64,000 nt of DNA from assembly GCA_016647705.1 (NCBI GenBank), contig CM028333.1:23678243-23742242 (forward strand), given 5' to 3'. The translations under genes were made by a program, and so were the position numbers. The notes below the pieces were generated by a model. It did not search any database. It was given only the letters and a program-made list of their open reading frames with translations, and was not told the origin of the DNA. Shown one piece after another: positions 1-11,402 of the stretch. Numbering within the stretch: position 1 is the stretch's first letter; each line of letters starts with the position of its first letter. This DNA is from Eucommia ulmoides (Eukaryota > Streptophyta > Magnoliopsida > Garryales > Eucommiaceae).

Positions 1-543
1 TTACATAGAGTGCAATGATCATTATATCGTATGTACTATTATAGAGTCTTCCATTTCCTCTGGTAGTTAGGACCACGTTAGTAAGAATGATAAACTTGGT
101 AATAATGAGATTGCAGATAAGGCTATTGAGATGCTGATTGCCTTTACTTATGTTTTTAGAAAAGAGAATTTAAAACTTGTGCAAAAGATTGCAATTGTGG
201 AAAATAAAAAGTTTAGTATCACTAAGTCTCTTAAGAAGAAGAATTTGGACAAATATTTTAAAACTGTTGAATTTATAAATGCTTTAACTGAAATTGGTAA
301 GTTGCTTGAAAAAATTGATATTCTTGAAGATCAACCCCATTTGTTTTTTCATTAGATCACTAATCTTTCCCTATTTGTAAGGTATGTAATTTTTAACATT
401 TAAAGGAAACATGACCCTTTTACTCTTTGATTCTCAAGTATTTGTTTCCCATCCAATTAATGATAACAACAAAAATAAAAATAAAAATAAAAAAATTATT
501 TTAGTTTATAAATAAACACGTTTCTTTATTGCAATAATGTTTT
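1..543. other. AT-rich sequence, no supported gene
   Basis: This stretch is AT-rich. A 74-codon plus-strand ORF at 131-355 is lysine-rich and matches nothing I recognise. It lacks a convincing gene context, so I do not call it a gene. The A-rich tract at about 470-495 is low complexity. Confidence 0.4.
535..543. repeat. Target-site duplication, left copy (Pack-MULE 1)
   Basis: TAATGTTTT directly precedes the terminal repeat at 544. The matching sequence TAATTTTTT at 2379-2387 follows the other end and agrees at 8 of 9 positions. Nine base pairs is the usual duplication size for Mutator-like elements. Confidence 0.55.
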
Positions 544-946
544 GGGTTTTTTAATGTTTAAACCAAAATTGACACTCTCTCTCCTCAATAAACCTTTTAA
601 GTAAAAAAATTATTATTTAATTATCTATCAAAACATTGTTAATATTTAATCATTTATAGATAGTGAAGGGATATATTTTCCCTTCTATATATATAACCAA
701 AAAACCCCTAAATCAAGGAACCTTCTCCATTGTATATTCCCTAATCTACCGCACTGTGCACAAAACAAGGCAAACTACATTTCTCCATCCTACTCATCTT
801 CTTCGTATTTCTCTTTCCTCTAACCTCTTCACTCTCAATTATTTATCTCTCTCCATATACCCATTCTTCTTCATGCATTCATCAATTTTAGTCTCAATCA
901 TCAACTTCCTAAAATCATTCACAACTTCGTTGCCTACTTTCTCAAC

Positions 947-1132
947 ATGTATTCTGTTCAAAATGACGACCCCTCTGATCTCCTGCCATTTAATCCTCTG
1001 GCACCGACAGTTCCAGTGTCGTTCCCAATCAAGATACAAGAGGACCTTGAATCGAGATCATATTTTGATTCTTTTTATTTTCAGTTTAACAAAGTTTCGG
1101 TGAAGCTATCGAGAGAGGGAGAGAGGGAGTGA
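947..1132 (+). pseudogene. Possible captured coding fragment, unrecognised
   Basis: A 61-codon open frame starts with MYSVQNDDPSDLLPFNPLAP, with proline-rich and then aromatic-rich sequence (SYFDSFYFQFNKVSV). Its composition looks more like real coding sequence than the surrounding AT-rich DNA. It lies inside Pack-MULE 1, just upstream of the cyclophilin fragment and on the same strand. I cannot name the source gene. It could be a captured 5' exon or chance. Confidence 0.3.
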
Positions 1133-1149
1133 TCTTGCATTGAATAGAG

Positions 1150-1370
1150 ATGGTGAGAATGAGGCTACTTCCTACGACACTGTACCTATTCACCGTATTC
1201 ATGTTTGCAACCCTATATGTTGGTCAGACAAAGAAATCACAGGATGATTTGAAGGAAGTGACTCATAAAGTTTCTTCGATGTTGAGATCAATGGAAAATC
1301 TATTGGGTATATCATAATGGGCCTCTTTGGGAAGACAGATCCTAAAACAACAAAGAACTTGAGAGCGTTA
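1150..1370 (+). pseudogene. ER-type cyclophilin (peptidyl-prolyl isomerase) N-terminal fragment, captured and frameshifted
   Basis: The frame from 1150 reads as a start Met, a hydrophobic signal-anchor-like stretch (about residues 6-25), then KKSQDDLKEVTHKV. After one missing base near 1273 the next frame continues FDVEINGKSIGYIIMGLFGK, then TDPKTTKNLRAL. This is the start of the cyclophilin fold of secretory-pathway cyclophilins, which catalyse cis-trans isomerisation of peptidyl-proline. The match stops at the position where the family continues CTGEKG, and unrelated CT-rich sequence follows. The active-site region is therefore absent. The frameshift plus truncation make this a nonfunctional fragment. 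Its location inside a MULE indicates capture of host sequence by the transposon. Confidence 0.85.
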
Positions 1371-2387
1371 CGCTCTCTCTTTCTCTCTATTTCCAGATCT
1401 GGAAAATTCTAGATTTTCCAGATCTGGTTGAATGTTCATGAAAAAAACCCTAGATCCGAATGTTCATCGCCAGAACTGCCATCGTTTATTGGCCATCATG
1501 CTTGCTGGTCGCCGTGCATATTCACTCGAATGTTCAGAGTTATGATTTGTTTTTTTATTTGATGTGAATGTTGATGTCGATTTTATTAAATTTGTGTTTG
1601 GTGGTGTTGATTTCTGTGAAGTTTTTAACTTTCATCTTAGGTTCTTTTTCATAATTTCTTATTGTTTTTGTGAATGTTCGCATGGGGTTCAATTTTGGTT
1701 TGATTTAGTTTTCGAATGAATGTCATTCAGAGTGAACGTTCATTGCAATGTGTGGTATGACATATGTTAATTTTACGATTTGGTTAACGTTCATGTCGAT
1801 TTTGTTAGATCTTATTTAATTTTGTTTATTTTTTGTCAATTTTTTTGGAATATTTTTTTTCGTTGATCTTTATGTTTCTTTGACATTTTTTTTTAATGTG
1901 GCACGGGAGTTGGTGAAATTTCATGTCGATTCATATTTTGTTAATGTTAGGGGATTTCGATGTTTGCTTGTGGTGTTTTGAGAGAACATTATGTGATTTG
2001 ATTAAATGTTCACATCGATTTATTTTCGTTGAGCTTAGTTTTTTTTTTTTTTTTTAGTTTTTTTCATTTATTTTAGGTGGTTTTAATAAAGGTTTATACC
2101 GGGATTTATTTTTGTTGATTTGTTCACGCAAAGAGCAATGAACATTCATGATAGAAGAATGAGAATTAAAAATCTACTGAAATATTTAAAAATAATAGAA
2201 TGAAAATATGAATGTTCACATTATAATTTTTTTAACAGAATGATATTTTACGTAAATAATATAAAACAGATGGACAAATAACATATGACTATTTTCTAAG
2301 AACTAAATTTTTTATTACAATAATGGAATGTTCATTTTTGAGTTCTATATCTCTTGAGGTCTAAATAATAAATTTATCTAATTTTTT

Positions 2388-4012
2388 TTTTGTACACTAT
2401 CGAATTTTACGACTTTATTTACAAGGTAGTTTTTCATTAAAAAAAAAAAAGTAAATTAGTTTTAAAAAACTATTTTTTTTAAAGAAGAAAATCTAATTTT
2501 ATTTTGTTTGTCTTTATTTTATTCATTTTTATCTTTTCCCTTTTTAAAATTTTTACATTTTGAATTTTCTAATTATGATTTTTTTTTTTTTTTATTATTT
2601 TGTTTTAAGAATAGATGGAAACAAAGGCGTAATAGATAAGAAAGAATATAAAAGAATTTTTTTTTTTTTTTTTGGGAGAAATAGTTTTTAAATAATTTGC
2701 ATGATAAATACATAAAACAATATTAAAAAAATGAGAAGCAAATTAATATTTTTTTTGTAAGATAAATAGATAAGAATTGTAAGAAGGAAAAGAATAAAAA
2801 AAAATAGAGGAACAAAATAAAATACTAAGATAAATAAACGAAAATGTAAAAGAAAAGAAAAAAAAAAATAGGAGGAGAAAAAAAAGAGAGGACTTTGTTT
2901 TATTGATATATCAATTTTTTGAATGAAAATAAGTTGAAAGATAGATACAGAACATTTGTAGGAAAAAAAAAAAAAAAAAGAAATAAAAAAAAAAGAGAGA
3001 TTTTTCGAGATGGGAAATTTTTGAAAATATAAAGTATAACATAAATATAACAAAAATTTTAAGAAAGGAGAAAAAAAGGTAGAAGAAAAAGAAAAAGATG
3101 GCTTTTTTATATAAAAGAAAAAGATAAAGAATTTTTCCCCTTTTTGCTCATTTTTTTTAAATAAGTAAAATATTATGTAAAATCTTCTAAAAAAGTTAAT
3201 TATATTTTCCCCGTTAATAAAATGTAGTTAATATTAAATGGATAAAATCAACCTTGAGCTGCTTCTTGGCCTCAGCACTTGGTCTTACCTTTAAAAGGAT
3301 AAAAAAGATATTTTTAACTTCCTATAGTACCCTCATATCAATCCCCATTAAATTTCTCTATGGATGAAATTGGACATGATGTAATAACCCAGGAAGCACG
3401 GACAATTATGGGAGGGTCGTCGCATATGTGTCATACACAGACATGCAGTGGACCTAACAGGACATGTCTTGAAGAAGTATGTTGGATAATTAAAAATTTA
3501 AATTTCAAATCGGACACATCGTGGAAACCTGGGGACATGTTGCGGACACGAAGGGATGATATTCAATACTTTAAAAACCTATAAGGTAACAAATGTAAAT
3601 AAAATAAAGCTAAAAAATACAAAGAGAGGTAAAACCACTCATATTACCACTACCAAGTACACATCTTTATTTAATAAAATTGACTATATTACTTTTAACT
3701 CTTTTATTTTAATATTAATTATATAGAATAATTGTCATAAAGACTTTTTAACCATTAATATAAGTAATTTCTAAATTTAAAAAAAAAAAAAAAGGATTAT
3801 ATTATGCCTTGTCCACCAATTTCCTCCCTTCATAGATTATTTTTCTACTTTTTTTTTTTGCAATTTAATAATTAATATTTTACAATTTATTTCTCATTGC
3901 AAGTTAATAGTTATTTTTCTACAATCTTTTTTAGCATTTGTGTATGCTTCAACTAATTGAATCCTCTTGCGTAAAGCAATTCGCTAAAGTTGTTAGATGT
4001 AAAACTACATCG
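2388..4012. other. AT-rich, homopolymer-rich intergenic sequence
   Basis: There are many A and T runs (for example near 2430-2445, 2580-2595, 2960-2980, 3778-3793) and a purine-rich block at about 2750-3010. Long ORFs here, such as the minus-strand one at 2688-3053, are low-complexity artefacts. A somewhat more GC-balanced patch at 3360-3590 has several repeats of the word GGACA and may be an old unrecognised element. Confidence 0.5.
3799..3960 (+). repeat. Local direct duplication, copy 1
   Basis: TATGCCTTGTCCACCAATTT begins this copy and recurs at about 4598. Shared words follow, including CAATTTAATAATTAAT and AGCATTTGTGTGTATG-like sequence. The copies are diverged and differ by indels. 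The hAT MITE at 4021-4590 inserted exactly at the start of copy 2. Confidence 0.55.
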
Positions 4013-4020
4013 ATTATAAT

Positions 4021-4590
4021 TAGGGATGGTCATGCGCCTGGAGGCCCGCTCAGCCCGAACGGCTTGGTCCTATTTTTTTAGGACTTGAGCTTAGGGTTTG
4101 AGCCCACGGGCCAGGCCTGGGCCTAAGTATTCGGGCCCGATCAAAATTAGGGCCGGGCTTGGGCAAGACCCAAAAATTTTAGGGCCAGCCTGACCCGGCC
4201 CCGAAGGATATTTAAAATATATATACATTACAATACAACCCTAATATTTGGAATATTAGTTTCCTTTAGAAATTGTGATTTTAATATTTCTTGTTGGTTT
4301 GGCTTGTTTGGAATATTAGTTTACCTTTAGAAATTGTCATTTTAATATTTTTTATTGGTTTAGTGTTGAATTTTTTGTGTTTATTTTTGAAATTTAAAAA
4401 AAAAAAAAAAATAGGGCCGGGGGCCCGTGGGCCGGGCTTTGGACTTAAAATTTTCTTATAGGGTCGGACTTGGGCATAGAATTAAGGCCTGATCACCAGG
4501 CTGGGCGGGGCTAGGACCCAACATTATTTTGTAATATACTAGTCTAAGCCCGGCCCGAACCCGGCCCGGATCGGCCCATGATCATCCCTA
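4021..4590. mobile_element. hAT-superfamily MITE
   Basis: The terminal inverted repeats are TAGGGATGGTCATG at the left and the complement of TAGGGATGATCATG at the right (13 of 14 match). The element is flanked by a perfect 8-bp duplication, ATTATAAT (4013-4020 and 4591-4598), which is diagnostic for hAT insertions. The subterminal regions are rich in GGGCC, CCCGGCC and similar words, as often seen in plant hAT MITEs. The AT-rich centre has no coding capacity. Confidence 0.85.
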
Positions 4591-4720
4591 ATTATAATAT
4601 GCCTTGTCCACCAATTTTGCTCCCTCCATAGATTAATTTAATCTAATTTTCAATTGCTTTCAATTTAATAATTAATTTCTATAATTTCTATTTCTAAGCA
4701 TTTGTGTGTATGATTTTATC
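4591..4720 (+). repeat. Local direct duplication, copy 2
   Basis: Diverged second copy of the sequence at 3799-3960, starting ATGCCTTGTCCACCAATTTT and continuing through CAATTTAATAATTAATTTC and AAGCATTTGTG. Its first bases are part of the hAT target duplication. Confidence 0.5.
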
Positions 4721-5643
4721 CATTTATTTTCATGCAATAAATGATTTGTGAAATTTTTTGATAATAAAAATTTAAATAATGTTGATAATAAAAATTTAAA
4801 AATAATAATATATTATTGTATCTTAATCATACCCATATTCTGATTTTTTTATTTTTTATTTTTAAATTTGACATATTCCTAGGCAATAACTCAATAATAA
4901 GGAAGTTGAATGTGGAATTGTTACAGAAAAGCTCCTTATATTAGTAGCTCTCTTTCCTTTTATCATTTTTTTTTCCTACTTCTTCCCAATTTGAAATGTT
5001 TTTTTTTGTTTTTTTTTGGTTCTTTCTTTGGAGAATTCATATATTAATAAATTATTTCTTCACATTTTCTCAAGTCATTTTTTTTTTTTACATTTGAATT
5101 ATTACATGAATTCCACTCATGGCTTATCAATTGATTTGCAATAAATATTTATATAAGATAGTAAATTAATTGTAGTGAAATGATAACTTATGTTTTGTCA
5201 AGAATTATTACATATTTTCAAATAAAAAATTAAAATAAATAACACAGTTATATATACACACACACACTCTCAAGGGTATAATTAATTATTTAGTCCTCCA
5301 TATAAACATAAAGATAGGTCACTAAAAAAAACCTTTATCAAAATTTTGTTATTACATGAATTTTTTGTTTTCTATCTTTGTTCATAGTTGAGAGTTCTCA
5401 CAAATTATGAAAATCTAAAAAAAAAAAAATTAATTTTATGAACTTTCATAATGGATTGAAATCATAAAAACTATACCAATTTAAATTATATTTCATCTTC
5501 TTCATTTTGATATTCATATTGATTACTTTTTTTTTAGTAAAAAAAAGTTAGTGAATGTTTGATGAATCAATTACACCCACAAATGTGAAGATTCACAAAA
5601 TCAATCCACCAACCTAATAAGCTATTACTTAGTAAATGTTCAC
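4721..5643. other. AT-rich sequence, nothing recognised
   Basis: Homopolymer runs, a short CA repeat at about 5260-5270 and no credible ORF on either strand. Confidence 0.5.
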
Positions 5644-5646
5644 TTA

Positions 5647-6136
5647 GGTTATGTTTCATAAATCAATTAAGCACTTAAAACTGAATGCATTAAGTACTTA
5701 TCAACTTAAGTGCATTTGATAAGAAAAGTAATTAATCACTTAAAAAATAAGTATCACTTAAAAAAATTGTTAAAATTTTGAAGTGATGTGTGATTCACTA
5801 AATTTTTTAGCACTTGTCGCTTAATAGCATAGACTATCTAATTATCATAACCAAATTTTATATTAATATTGTAAAATCTCAATAAAAATAAAAATAAAAA
5901 TATATATACAAAAAATTATAGATTGAGAAATTATTAAATTGACAAAAAAAATAGCGAGAGAGTTGTATAGAGAAATTATTTTAGAAAAATAAAGTTGTAA
6001 ACATTATTTTAGGAATAAAAATTTGTTAAAAAAATATCTTTTTTGAAGTTAAAAGTATTAAAAAATATTGAATACTTAATAAATTCAATTCTTATAAATT
6101 CAACCCTTAAAATTTAAGTGGTTATCAAACATGGTC
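5647..6136. mobile_element. Degraded MITE with TTA duplication (PIF/Harbinger-like or similar)
   Basis: The left terminus GGTTATGTTTCATAA and the complement of the right terminus GACCATGTTTGATAA match at 11 of 15 positions. TTA lies immediately outside both ends (5644-5646, 6137-6139). The interior repeats motifs such as AGCACTTAA and AATTTAAGTG near both ends, typical of plant MITEs. There are no ORFs. The repeats are diverged, so the family assignment is tentative. Confidence 0.5.
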
Positions 6137-6312
6137 TTAGACAATTTTATTAGCAAACATTTGTTTGTTTAGGAAGTATTAATTATAGTTTTAAATATTG
6201 CAAAAATCTTTCAAGTATTTGTAAACAATTTTAAGAAAATATTTACTCTTGACTCTTTTTCCACTCAAAATTTATTGTGAACAATGACAAAGTAATTTTT
6301 TGTTGGTGTTGG

Positions 6313-7329
6313 TGTCCAAAAATGGTAAACAACTTGCATTGGTCTAGTTAGAGTCCACGTAGGTTTTTCTTGTTGAGGTGGAAATTATGTGTCTTGAGTT
6401 CGGAGATCGGAGATCGGAGTTCCTTGCACGTCCCATGGTCCAGTCAATCCTTTGCAAATCCAAGCTAAGGTCCAGAGTTGGTACCTGTATAAAGATCCAC
6501 CGGGATTGTGCTCGGTGAAGTCCATTTGGCAAGTAAGAGCTTGGGAAATAGGCTATTTTATGCTTCAAGATGATTGTTGAGCATTACTTGGGGCATTGAA
6601 TGCCTGGCTATTTATAGGAGATGAGCACAATTAACGCTGTATAATTAGGGCCTTAAAAACAGTTAATTAAGGTAACTCAACACGTGACCAATAGAAGGGC
6701 GCATGAGGAGATTAGTCTATTGGGCCTGACTTTTCGGCCCAATTGAGAAGCCCAAGGATCAACCTGTGTTGCTGTGAGGGGGCCGGACCCGTTAGAACGA
6801 TGGAGTCTTTCTCAGCGGATTAGGCCCTCTAGAAACGTGCCGTGGTGAAGAGCACCTTAGATCGAAGGCCTTGAGAGGAAAACAGGTCATTAAATGTATC
6901 TAAGGAGGCCTAATGACAAGAATTTTGAGCAGAGTCAGGTCGGAAGAACAAAACCCTTCTGAATGGAGCTCGGAGAAAACCAACGAGGTTTCCCTAGATT
7001 GACTGTCGACTATAGGCAGAACAACTGCTTGGAGCTTGGCTAAAACCCAAAGGATCCTCTAGTGGTAGCTCCCTAGCAGAGGTAGTATTACAGGGCGTTG
7101 CTCAACCAAATCCCTTTCATTTCTTTGGTAATTGCAGAGTAGTGGTAGAACAACAGGGCGGAGGTCAATCGAAACCCAAAGGGCCTTTCCTTTGGGAACC
7201 TCCAAGTAGAAGCAGCATGGCTGGGCAAAGGTTGGATGGCCATTATGATGTGGCCCTCATGGAGTGGACCATCTGCCAAATGTGCAAGGCTCTTAGCGAG
7301 GTGGAATTTGACCAAAATCCCCTACATCA
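6313..7329 (-). mobile_element. Solo LTR, Ty3/gypsy Tat-like
   Basis: The sequence begins TGTCC and ends CATCA. It is flanked by a perfect 5-bp duplication GTTGG (6308-6312 and 7330-7334). It is GC-richer than its surroundings. It shares a loose layout with the LTRs of the element at 21470-36773, including TATTTATAGG, a TTAATTAGG-like tract and GGGCC words, and it ends the same way in ATCA. No internal region is present, so it is best explained as recombination between two LTRs. The minus orientation follows the orientation of the related full element. Confidence 0.75.
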
Positions 7330-7334
7330 GTTGG

Positions 7335-7784
7335 TGTTTAATTTTGGGGGGTCATTAATAATGTTTGACATTTTTTTTTTTATAGAGGATGGCATCCTAA
7401 ATTAGATGATGCAAAGGGGACAATTGTTTAAGAAAAGATGAGTACTATTTAATATTTTTAAGGGCTAAAAATTTATATTGAGCCATTGATATGTTTTTTT
7501 TTTTCTTTTTCTATAAAATCTACTACTTTTATGGACTAAAAAAATAAAAATTGCATATTTTAATATTCAAATAAAAAATTAAAATAAATAATACAATAAC
7601 AAATATAGAGAGACACACACTAATAGATAGAAATCATGCACGGTCATTTTTGTATCAATGAGAATCATCATTCCGCAACTCTTATACAAATTCTATAGAC
7701 AAGGGTGTGATTAATATAATATAATTTTTTCCTATTTAAATTGATTCTCAAAACCAATACTTTTTCCGATTACATCCAAAACAC
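7335..7784. other. AT-rich sequence between solo LTR and MITE
   Basis: T- and A-runs and a short CA stretch near 7610-7620. No gene or element is recognised. Confidence 0.5.
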
Positions 7785-8290
7785 TTACGATTCATTTGGT
7801 TGAACATAATCGGGGTGGAATGAAATCGTCATTTCACCTTCAATTCAAATTATCTTATTTTGTTGTCCAATGGAATAAAAAAATTAATTCAATTAGAATA
7901 AAAATTGATGAAATTGAATTCTATATCTCATGGGCTGGAATCAATCCAAAAATACTAGCCTAAAAAGCCAATCTCATTTGAATTAAATTTGATAGATTTT
8001 TTATCTTGTAAATATGCACTAATATTTTATAATGTAAATATGGACTAATGTCTTATTTAGTATTTCAACTTACTTTTTTCTTATTATTTTTTAAACTTTT
8101 GATTATTAAGCTCTTTTATTTCATTTTATAAGTTTTTGAAGTTTCATTTAATTTATTATAAATTTGTTAGTAGATTTTGAATATTTTTCATATAAGTCAT
8201 ATTTTGTAATCGTTTTTTTTTTCTTCCAAATAATCTATTATTAGCTATACGTGGTGAATGAATTTGATCTCAAAATTAATATGTAAAATG

Positions 8291-8295
8291 ATATT
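8291..8295. repeat. Copia target-site duplication, left
   Basis: ATATT here equals 13257-13261 on the other side of the copia element. This is a perfect 5-bp duplication. Confidence 0.85.
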
Positions 8296-8469
8296 TATTA
8301 GAAGATAAGAGATGGAGAAAGTGTTGAATGGAATATTTAATTCTCATTTATTTGAATAGAAAAAGAGATACAATTTATAGCCACAGAATAATCACCTATA
8401 ACAAACTAAAAACAAACTAACAAATTTGTTAATAGAAGGTTTCAAAGAAATTTTTTATTGAATCTAATA
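8296..8469 (-). repeat. Copia LTR (3' LTR)
   Basis: A 174-bp LTR bounded by TATTAGA and TCTAATA, a perfect terminal inverted repeat. It differs from the LTR at 13074-13256 by roughly a dozen substitutions and one short indel. A polypurine tract lies next to it (8470-8482; on the minus strand CTTGAGGGGGAG), which identifies this as the 3' LTR of a minus-strand element. Confidence 0.85.
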
Positions 8470-8599
8470 CTCCCCCTCAAGATGGAGAATACAAATTATG
8501 AATTCTCATCTTGCTAAGTGGAAGGTGAAATTGGGATGAATGGAGAACCTTAGTGAAAATGTTAGCTAACTAATTCTGACTAGAAACATGAAGGGTTTT

Positions 8600-10519
8600 C
8601 TACAATCCAACCTGAAGTTTTTCTCTGACAAGGTGGCAGTCAATCCCAATGTGTTTGGTGCGCTCATGAAACATGAGATTGACTGTAATATGGAGAGCAC
8701 CTTGATTGTCACAAAAAAAGAGTGCAGGTCTAGAGTGATTCCCTTTCAAATTGGCAAGTAAGGAAAGCAACCAAACTATTTCACAGGTAGCATTTTCCAT
8801 GGAGCGATACTCTACTTCTGTCGATGAATGGGAAACAATGTGTTGCTTTTTAGATTTCCAGGACACCAAGGAAGAACCCAAGAAAACATAAAATCCACTA
8901 ATAGATCGCCTTGAATCCGAACATGCTGCCCAATCAGCATCAACAAAAGCCTTAAGCTGGATAGTGGAATTGGCAGGAAAGAAAATTCCTTAACCTGAGG
9001 CCCTTTTGATATATTGCAATATCTTTTGTGCGGCATGGAGATGTGGAGTTCGAGGAGTAGCCAAGAATTGGCTAAGATGATTCACATCAAAACTCAAATA
9101 AGGCCGAGTAATGGTGAGATATAAAAGCTTCCCAATCAACCGCCTATACACAGTGGGATCCTTAAGCAAAGGACCATTATCTTGTGATAATTTCAAATTA
9201 GGATCTATAGGTGTGGAAGAGGGTTTAACGACCAAAGTCCCTATATCCGATAACAACTCAAGAGCGTAATGGATTTGGCAAACAGAAATGCCTAAACGAG
9301 AACGGGTCACTTCATTAGCCAAAAAATATTTAAAGAGGCACCATATCTTTCAGCTTAAGAAACAAAACTTTAACTTTTCCACAAAGCTTGAATAATTACT
9401 AGCAATAACAATATCATCGACATAGACCAAAAGAACAATAAAAGATTGTCCACTGAACTTAGTGAAAAGTGAATAAGCACTAGAAGATTGAGCGAAACCT
9501 TCACCAAGGAGAACACTGGTAAACTTAGAAAACCATTGTCGTAATGCTTGTCTCAATCTATATATGGATTTTTTCAATCTACAAACGACATTAGGCAAAA
9601 ACTCCCCCTCACGACAAGAATATCCAGACGGAATAGTCATATAAACTTTTTCATTGAGCTCACCATGTAAAAAAGCATTGTTGACATCAATTTGGGTTAA
9701 TGAGCAGCCATGGATAGCTGCCAAGGATAAAAGAACTTTCACCGTCACGAGTTTGGAAACAGGGGAATAAGTATCTAAAAAATCAACACCAACCTATTGA
9801 GTGTATGCTTTAGCGATCAAACATGCTTTGTAGCACTCAATGGACCCATCAACATGAAACTTAATTTTATACACCCATTTACAACCAACAGGATGCTTCC
9901 CTTGAGGAAGAGGAATAATCTGCCAAGTATTATTTCCCTCTAAAGCTTGTAGTTCATCATGCATGGCCTTATGCCATTCCGGAATCTCAACTACCTGGGA
10001 AAAGGTATGGGGCTCGGTATGAGAGGAAATGGCTAAGGCTAAGGCACGGTGAGGAGGTGAAAGATGATAATAGCCAAGGACAAAGGAAATGGGATAAAGA
10101 GTTGGAGTGGAAGTAGGAGTAAGAGAAGATGACTGAATGGCCAAAGAGTAATGATAATCTTTGAGATAGGATGGAAGCTTAGTGACCGTATGGGGCTTAT
10201 TGGAAAGAGAAGAAGAAGTAAAAATAGGAGTGATGGGAGAAGGGAAAGAGAGGGTAGGAATAAGAGGAGATGGAGATGCAGAACGATCAGGAATGAATCG
10301 GGGTAACACACGGTTATGAAAAAAATTAAGAGAAGATGTCGAAGTCCCAGAAAAGGGAAAAATCGTCTCATGGAAAATGATATTGCGAGAAATGAAAGTG
10401 GAATTGGTGATGAGATTAAGAAGTTTGTATCCTTTGTAGCCAAAAAAGATAACCAAGAAATATGCAAGGACGGGCACGAGGTGAGATCTTAGAGCGGTGG
10501 TTAAGTAAGGTAGAAGCAT
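8600..10519 (-). pseudogene. Copia reverse transcriptase and RNase H, broken
   Basis: One reading frame, interrupted by stops, contains the RT start (WHKAMHDELQALEGNNTWQ), the fingers and palm region (TQIDVNNAFLHGEL), the catalytic YVDD in LLVYVDDIVIASN, and RNase H near the C-terminus (SSTEVEYRSM, FCDNQGALHI, RTKHIGIDCHLVRE). These copy element RNA into DNA and remove the RNA strand inside the particle. The usual RTKHIDIDCHFVRE-type motif has a Gly replacing the Asp. This segment is in a different frame from the upstream gag-integrase segment; the shift lies near 10445. Relics of intact motifs indicate fairly recent loss of function. Confidence 0.9.
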
Positions 10520-11282
10520 AGCTTAGACAACAAAAGGCTCCAAGGTGAGTGTAAGAAGGAGATTTGTGGGTTAAGAGCTTAAGAGGGATTTTGTTGGCTA
10601 ACAAATGAGACGGAAGCCGATTAATCAAATAAACGACAGTCAGGATGCCATCCCCTTAATAACAACGTGGCAAACCAGACTGAAAAGACAATGCATGGGC
10701 GACATTAAGAATGTGCTGGTGTTCTCTTTCCACAACTGAATTTTGTTCAAGTGCCTCAACACAAGAGTGATAATGAACACCACCTTTTGAATTAAAGATG
10801 TCAATAAGTTCAAGTTCTGGGGCATTATCAGAACGAACAACTTGGATTGAGGTGTAAAATCGAGTGAAAATCAGATTAAAGAATTTAGGAATGATGGATT
10901 TAACATCTGATTTTGCACGCAACAAATACAACCATGTTGCTCGAGTGCAATCATCAACAATAGTGAGAAAATATTTGTGTCCATCAGTGGTTGGAACATG
11001 AAATTGACCCCATATGTCCATATGAATTAAAGCAAAGGGCTTATCAGACAAATGATTATGTGCAATAAAGGGTAATCGTTTTTGTTTTGCCAATGGGCAA
11101 TGAAAATGTGTAGTATGGGAAGACAAAGGAAGTTGTAATTCTTTATTAAGTACGTGGAGTTTGACAAAAGAAAGATATCCAAGCCGTACATGCCAAAGAT
11201 TTGGCTTGGACAAACTCAAGCTAGGAGGGAAATTAAAGACAATATTTGAATTACAAAAAATACTTCCTAAATTTAAGAACAT
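10416..11282 (-). pseudogene. Copia integrase, broken
   Basis: In frame with gag upstream. The segment shows the GAG-pre-integrase region HVRLGYLSFVKLHVL, in which the first zinc His of the usual RLGH is Tyr, then HCPLAKQKRLPF. The catalytic core follows: IHMDIWGQFHVPTTDGHKYF, VVRSDNAPEL and NSVVEREHQHIL, which supply the Asp, Asp and Glu of the DDE triad. The C-terminal part reads [16 protein letters not shown] and [10 protein letters not shown]. Integrase inserts the cDNA into the genome. The lost zinc ligand and nearby stops suggest inactivity. Confidence 0.88.
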
Positions 11283-11402
11283 AAAGATTACCTTCTTATC
11301 TACCCTTTCCCATCATCTTGTCCTGAATAAGGTCCTAGATAACACAAGAATCAGAGAGAAAATTAACCGAACAGTTATGTGACTTGGTAAGAGCACTAAT
11401 GC

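Larger units (their letters stand above)
544..2378 (+). mobile_element. Pack-MULE 1 (non-autonomous Mutator-like element with captured gene sequence)
   Basis: The left end begins GGGTTTTTTAATG. The right end, read inward on the minus strand, begins GATAAATTTATTATTTAGACC. The ends are degenerate inverted repeats. Both ends match the element at 45036-46721, whose 9-bp duplication is perfect, and that comparison fixed these limits. The interior has no transposase. It carries a cyclophilin gene fragment (1150-1370) and, after it, a long stretch with many copies of a GAATGTTCA-like motif. The same motif recurs in the related element, although their captured genes differ. A Helitron was considered, but there is no CTAG end or 3' hairpin. 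Confidence 0.7.

Noticed and set aside
131-355. Lys-rich 74-codon ORF near the window start
   Set aside because: No homology, no promoter or splice context; kept only as unassigned sequence.
544-2378. Helitron interpretation of the cyclophilin-bearing element
   Set aside because: Terminal inverted repeats and a 9-bp duplication, supported by the second copy, favour a Mutator-like element; no CTAG terminus or hairpin seen.
2688-3053. 121-codon minus-strand ORF rich in Phe, Leu, Ile and Ser
   Set aside because: It is a translation of A-rich low-complexity DNA; the apparent membrane protein is an artefact.
10039-10467. 142-codon Leu/Pro/His-rich minus-strand ORF
   Set aside because: It overlaps the copia integrase-RT linker in another frame; a shadow of the real polyprotein.
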